This document shows positions 61,481 to 64,000 of a stretch of 64,000 nt of DNA, piece by piece. The stretch is from NCBI RefSeq assembly GCF_024294785.1, contig NZ_JANCLT010000001.1:1-64000 (forward strand), written 5' to 3'. Under the pieces are notes generated by a model, which was given only the letters and a program-made list of their open reading frames with translations, ran no database searches and was not told where the DNA came from. Position numbers and translations under genes: made by a program. Each line of letters opens with the position of its first letter. Positions within the stretch are counted from its first letter, which is position 1. The stretch is from Ectobacillus ponti. GTDB taxonomy: Bacteria; Bacillota; Bacilli; Bacillales; Bacillaceae_G.

Positions 61481-62698
61481 TTATGTGCGGTAGCAAGCGT
61501 TGATTTTGACGTAATCGTAGCTTAAGTCGCAGCCCCAGGCCATTCCGCTTGCCGTCCCTACATTTAAATTCACGTGAATCACAATGGTATCTCCCTGCAG
61601 ATAGCGCGTTGCCTCTTCCTCAGAAAACGGCTGCGGCTCGCTTTGCTTGAGCACGGTAATCGGCCCGATGGCAATATCCACCTTGCGCGGGTCCATCGGC
61701 GCCTCGCTGTGCCCCAGCGCGCTGATAATACGGCCCCAGTTCGCATCTTCGCCATGCACCGCTGTCTTTACGAGTGCAGAACCAACCACCTTCTTCGCCG
61801 CCATCCGGGCGCTCTCGGCAGAAACCGCACCGTCCACCCGCACTTCAATCAGCTTGGTGGCTCCCTCGCCATCCTTGGCAATCAGCTTCGCCAAATCCCG
61901 GCATGTCAGCTGCAGTGCCTGGTAGAACTTCTCCCACTCCGGATGCTCCGGCGTCAGCGCCTCGTTTCCGGCCAATCCGCTCGCCATAACAACCACCATA
62001 TCATTTGTGGATGTTTCTCCGTCCACGGTGATTTGGTTGAACGTTACATCCGTAATCTTGGACAAGGCCGCCTGCAGCACTGCGCTGTCAATGTTCGCAT
62101 CTGTTGTCACGAACCCAAGCATTGTCGCCATGTTCGGATGGATCATGCCGGAGCCCTTTGCCGCTCCCGCAATTGTTACTGTCTGGCCGTTGATTGTAGT
62201 TTGGTAGCATGCACGCTTCGTGACAAGATCTGTTGTCAGAATCGCTTCGTAGAAGGACTCTCCGTCCTCCTTATCCGGCTCAAGCTGCACGATGCCGGCC
62301 CGTACAGCGGACATTGGCAGCAGCTGGCCGATCACGCCTGTAGAAGCCACCGCCACCATGCTTTCTTCAATTCCGAACTGCTCAGCTGTCAGGCGGCGCA
62401 TTTCGTAAGCGTCCTGTTCTCCCTTTTCCCCCGTGCAGGCATTGGCATTGCCGCTGTTGACCACAATTGCCTGCAGCTTGTGATACGCGGAAATGCTGTC
62501 CTTTGTCACCACAATTGGAGCCGCCTGCACCTGATTCAGCGTATACACAGCAGCGCAGCTTGCCGGCACTTCACACAGAATGGCTCCCAAATCCTTGCGC
62601 TTTTTGCGGATGCCCGCGTGAATTCCTGTTGCCGTGAAGCCCTTCGGCGTTACAATACTGCCGCTTGCCACGTTTACGCATAATGCTGTATCAATCAT
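61481..62698 (-). CDS. argJ: Glutamate N-acetyltransferase / amino-acid acetyltransferase (bifunctional)
   Basis: ArgJ recycles the acetyl group from acetylornithine to glutamate and can also use acetyl-CoA. The protein cleaves itself before the Thr in the motif KGSGMIHPNMATMLGFVTTD. VNSGNANACTGEKGEQDAYE and VDGETSTNDMVVVMASG are typical. The 405 residues match the family. The ATG has GAGGAGG 13 bases upstream, a slightly long spacing. It lies between argC and argB as in B. subtilis. Confidence 0.95.
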   Translation of the reverse strand: MIDTALCVNVASGSIVTPKGFTATGIHAGIRKKRKDLGAILCEVPASCAAVYTLNQVQAAPIVVTKDSISAYHKLQAIVVNSGNANACTGEKGEQDAYEMRRLTAEQFGIEESMVAVASTGVIGQLLPMSAVRAGIVQLEPDKEDGESFYEAILTTDLVTKRACYQTTINGQTVTIAGAAKGSGMIHPNMATMLGFVTTDANIDSAVLQAALSKITDVTFNQITVDGETSTNDMVVVMASGLAGNEALTPEHPEWEKFYQALQLTCRDLAKLIAKDGEGATKLIEVRVDGAVSAESARMAAKKVVGSALVKTAVHGEDANWGRIISALGHSEAPMDPRKVDIAIGPITVLKQSEPQPFSEEEATRYLQGDTIVIHVNLNVGTASGMAWGCDLSYDYVKINACYRT

Positions 62699-62715
62699 TG
62701 TTTTATATCCTCCTC

Positions 62716-63750
62716 TTATGGGTACAAAGGCACAAACTGCAAGCCTGTCTGCTCATCCAGACCGAGGCGCACGTTCGCATTCTGCACAGCCTGGCCGGCT
62801 GCACCCTTCATCAAATTATCAATAACAGAAACAACGGTCAGCCGTCCCGTGCGCTCATCATAGCCCGCGCCAATATCACAGAAATTGGAGCCGCATACTT
62901 CCTTTGGACTTGGATACGTGCCCTCCCGCACCCGGACGAAGGCTGCATCGTCATACGACTGTTTGTATAGTTCCGTGATTTTCCGGGCAGCCGCCTCATC
63001 CTTTGCCTGTGCATACATCGTGACCATAATGCCGCGGGTAATGGGGATGAGATGCGTGCTGAAGGTAATGGGCTTTGCAGCTGTATTCCACTCAAGCAGC
63101 ATCTGTTCAATTTCCGGAACATGCTGATGCTCATGCACCTTATAGATTTTCAGATTGTCATGAATTTCAGGAAAATGGGTCATGGCATTTGGAGATTTTC
63201 CGGCGCCTGATACACCTGATTTTGCATCAACAATCAATGTCCGTTCATCAATGATGCCCTCCCGCATCAGCGGCGCCGCCGCCAGCAAAGTGGCTGTTGC
63301 ATAGCAGCCCGGGTTGGCAATCAAATCGGCCCGCCCCACTTCTTCCCGCTTCCACTCTGTCAGCCCGTACACTGCCTGCTGCAGCTGGTCTGCTGCCGGA
63401 GCCGGACGCTTATACCATTTCTCGTAGACTTCCGGCTCCTTCATACGGAAATCCCCGGATAAATCAACTACCTTCAGGCCGCGCCGGCGCAGCTGCGGGG
63501 TGAGCTCCCTAGATACGCCGGGCGGTGTAGCCAAGAATACAAGTTCGCTTGTTTCCGAGATTGCATCTATGTTAATTTCCTGCAAGGAAGCATGCATGAA
63601 GGATTGCAGATGCGGATATTGCGCGCAAATTGCCTCACCGGTCTGCGAGAATGAGTGAATAGAAGAAACCTTCAGAACCGGGTGATGCATTAAAAGCCGA
63701 AGCAGCTCTATACCGCCATACCCTGTCGCTCCGATAATCGCCGTTTTCAT
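62716..63750 (-). CDS. argC: N-acetyl-gamma-glutamyl-phosphate reductase
   Basis: ArgC reduces N-acetylglutamyl phosphate with NADPH. The 344 residues have the nucleotide-binding start AIIGATGYGGIELLRLL, the catalytic cysteine in LIANPGCYATATLLA, and SGVSGAGKSPNAMTHFPE further on. GGAGGGAACAT precedes the ATG. It is the first gene of the operon and follows a good sigma-A promoter. Confidence 0.96.
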   Translation of the reverse strand: MKTAIIGATGYGGIELLRLLMHHPVLKVSSIHSFSQTGEAICAQYPHLQSFMHASLQEINIDAISETSELVFLATPPGVSRELTPQLRRRGLKVVDLSGDFRMKEPEVYEKWYKRPAPAADQLQQAVYGLTEWKREEVGRADLIANPGCYATATLLAAAPLMREGIIDERTLIVDAKSGVSGAGKSPNAMTHFPEIHDNLKIYKVHEHQHVPEIEQMLLEWNTAAKPITFSTHLIPITRGIMVTMYAQAKDEAAARKITELYKQSYDDAAFVRVREGTYPSPKEVCGSNFCDIGAGYDERTGRLTVVSVIDNLMKGAAGQAVQNANVRLGLDEQTGLQFVPLYP

Positions 63751-63786
63751 ATGTTCCCTCCGCTCTGTTTATCAAATGTAGTTCCC

Positions 63787-63815
63787 ATTATATTATTGTA
63801 TATTTATGACGTCAA
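63787..63815 (-). promoter_or_regulatory. Promoter of argCJBDF with AT-rich operator-like sequence
   Basis: On the minus strand TTGACG (63810-63815), 17 bases and TATAAT (63787-63792) are near consensus. Stretches such as ATAAATATTTAATT next to and overlapping it resemble ARG boxes bound by AhrC/ArgR, but no clean 18-base palindrome is visible. Confidence 0.75.
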
Positions 63816-63929
63816 TTAAATATTTATAAGTTTTTTCTTTTTTTTCAGATAATGGCTGCTTCTCCTTCCTTGCAAGCTGTTCCAAAAAGAAAAATAATAG
63901 AGGGGATGAGAAAAAGAGGAGCGGATCTA

Positions 63930-64000
63930 ATGCATGCCGTATTTATAAAGAAAATGATTGTACATTGTCTGCAGCAATATCACTGTGACACTATATCTCC
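63930..64000 (+). CDS. Partial unknown protein at the right edge
   Basis: An ATG at 63930 behind AGAGGAG opens a frame that reads MHAVFIKKMIVHCLQQYHCD and runs off the window. TTGCAA (63876-63881), 17 bases and AATAAT (63899-63904) could be its promoter. I do not recognise the product. It is divergent from argC. Confidence 0.4.
   Translation, partial: MHAVFIKKMIVHCLQQYHCDTIS

Overview
The window comes from an endospore-forming member of the Bacillaceae. It holds a full spoVA operon, spoIIAA-spoIIAB-sigF, dacF, spoIIM, a GerAB-type germinant transporter, a ypuA homologue and an intact mciZ. Gene order follows the Bacillus subtilis chromosome in several blocks: scpAB-ypuF-ribT-ppiB-ypuA, spoVA, dacF-spoIIA, pdp-punA-deoB, xerD-yqzK-fur-spoIIM and nudF-mciZ-yqkF-yqkE-yqkD-yqkC. 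The DNA is moderately GC-rich for a Bacillus relative. I cannot fix the genus from the sequence alone. No rRNA, tRNA, prophage or CRISPR array is visible, so this is mostly core chromosome.

Layout. 1-332: start of a probable IS21-type transposase and a broken VOC (glyoxalase-fold) gene. 0.4-5.8 kb: glucose PTS genes ptsI, ptsH and ptsG, with a GlcT-type RNA antitermination leader and the antiterminator gene glcT. 6-11.7 kb: a HAD phosphatase, scpAB (condensin partners), a secreted metallo-beta-lactamase-fold protein, a YjcZ-like miniprotein, ypuF and ribT. 12-20 kb: ppiB, ypuA, a second HAD protein and the spoVA operon with a sigma-G-type promoter. 20-23.6 kb: sigF, spoIIAB, spoIIAA and dacF. 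23.7-28.3 kb: a GntR-controlled ABC transporter with two paralogous permeases, then two MarR regulators. 28.4-31.4 kb: a SIMPL protein, a purine permease and CorA. 31.5-35 kb: nucleoside catabolism (pdp, punA, deoB). 35-39.3 kb: an amidase, a lipoprotein, xerD, yqzK, fur and spoIIM. 39.7-49.2 kb: the nudF-mciZ-yqk region with three aldo/keto reductases, a 5'-nucleotidase, a LacI regulator and a CDGSH protein. 49.2-52.1 kb: crcB pair and an FMN-riboswitch riboflavin operon. 52.2-58.4 kb: envelope and spore-surface genes (GerAB-like, sortase, SGNH hydrolase, CapA-like). 58.5-63.8 kb: argCJBDF.

How genes work together. PtsI, HPr and PtsG import glucose, and GlcT reads that flux to control ptsG. 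SpoIIAA, SpoIIAB and sigma-F set forespore fate. MciZ blocks FtsZ in the mother cell. The SpoVA proteins load and release dipicolinate. PunA, Pdp and DeoB feed nucleoside sugars into central metabolism. ArgC, J, B, D and F make citrulline from glutamate.

Most notable points. The riboflavin operon has lost ribD and the GTP cyclohydrolase II half of RibBA, leaving ribE-ribB-ribH behind the riboswitch. A dispersed repeat occurs at three intergenic sites and consists of two alternating hairpins, one with arms that change together around a constant loop. Three genes shorter than 60 codons (yjcZ-like, mciZ and a proline/tyrosine-rich protein at 57617-57784) are easy to miss. Many terminators contain the stop codon of the gene they end.
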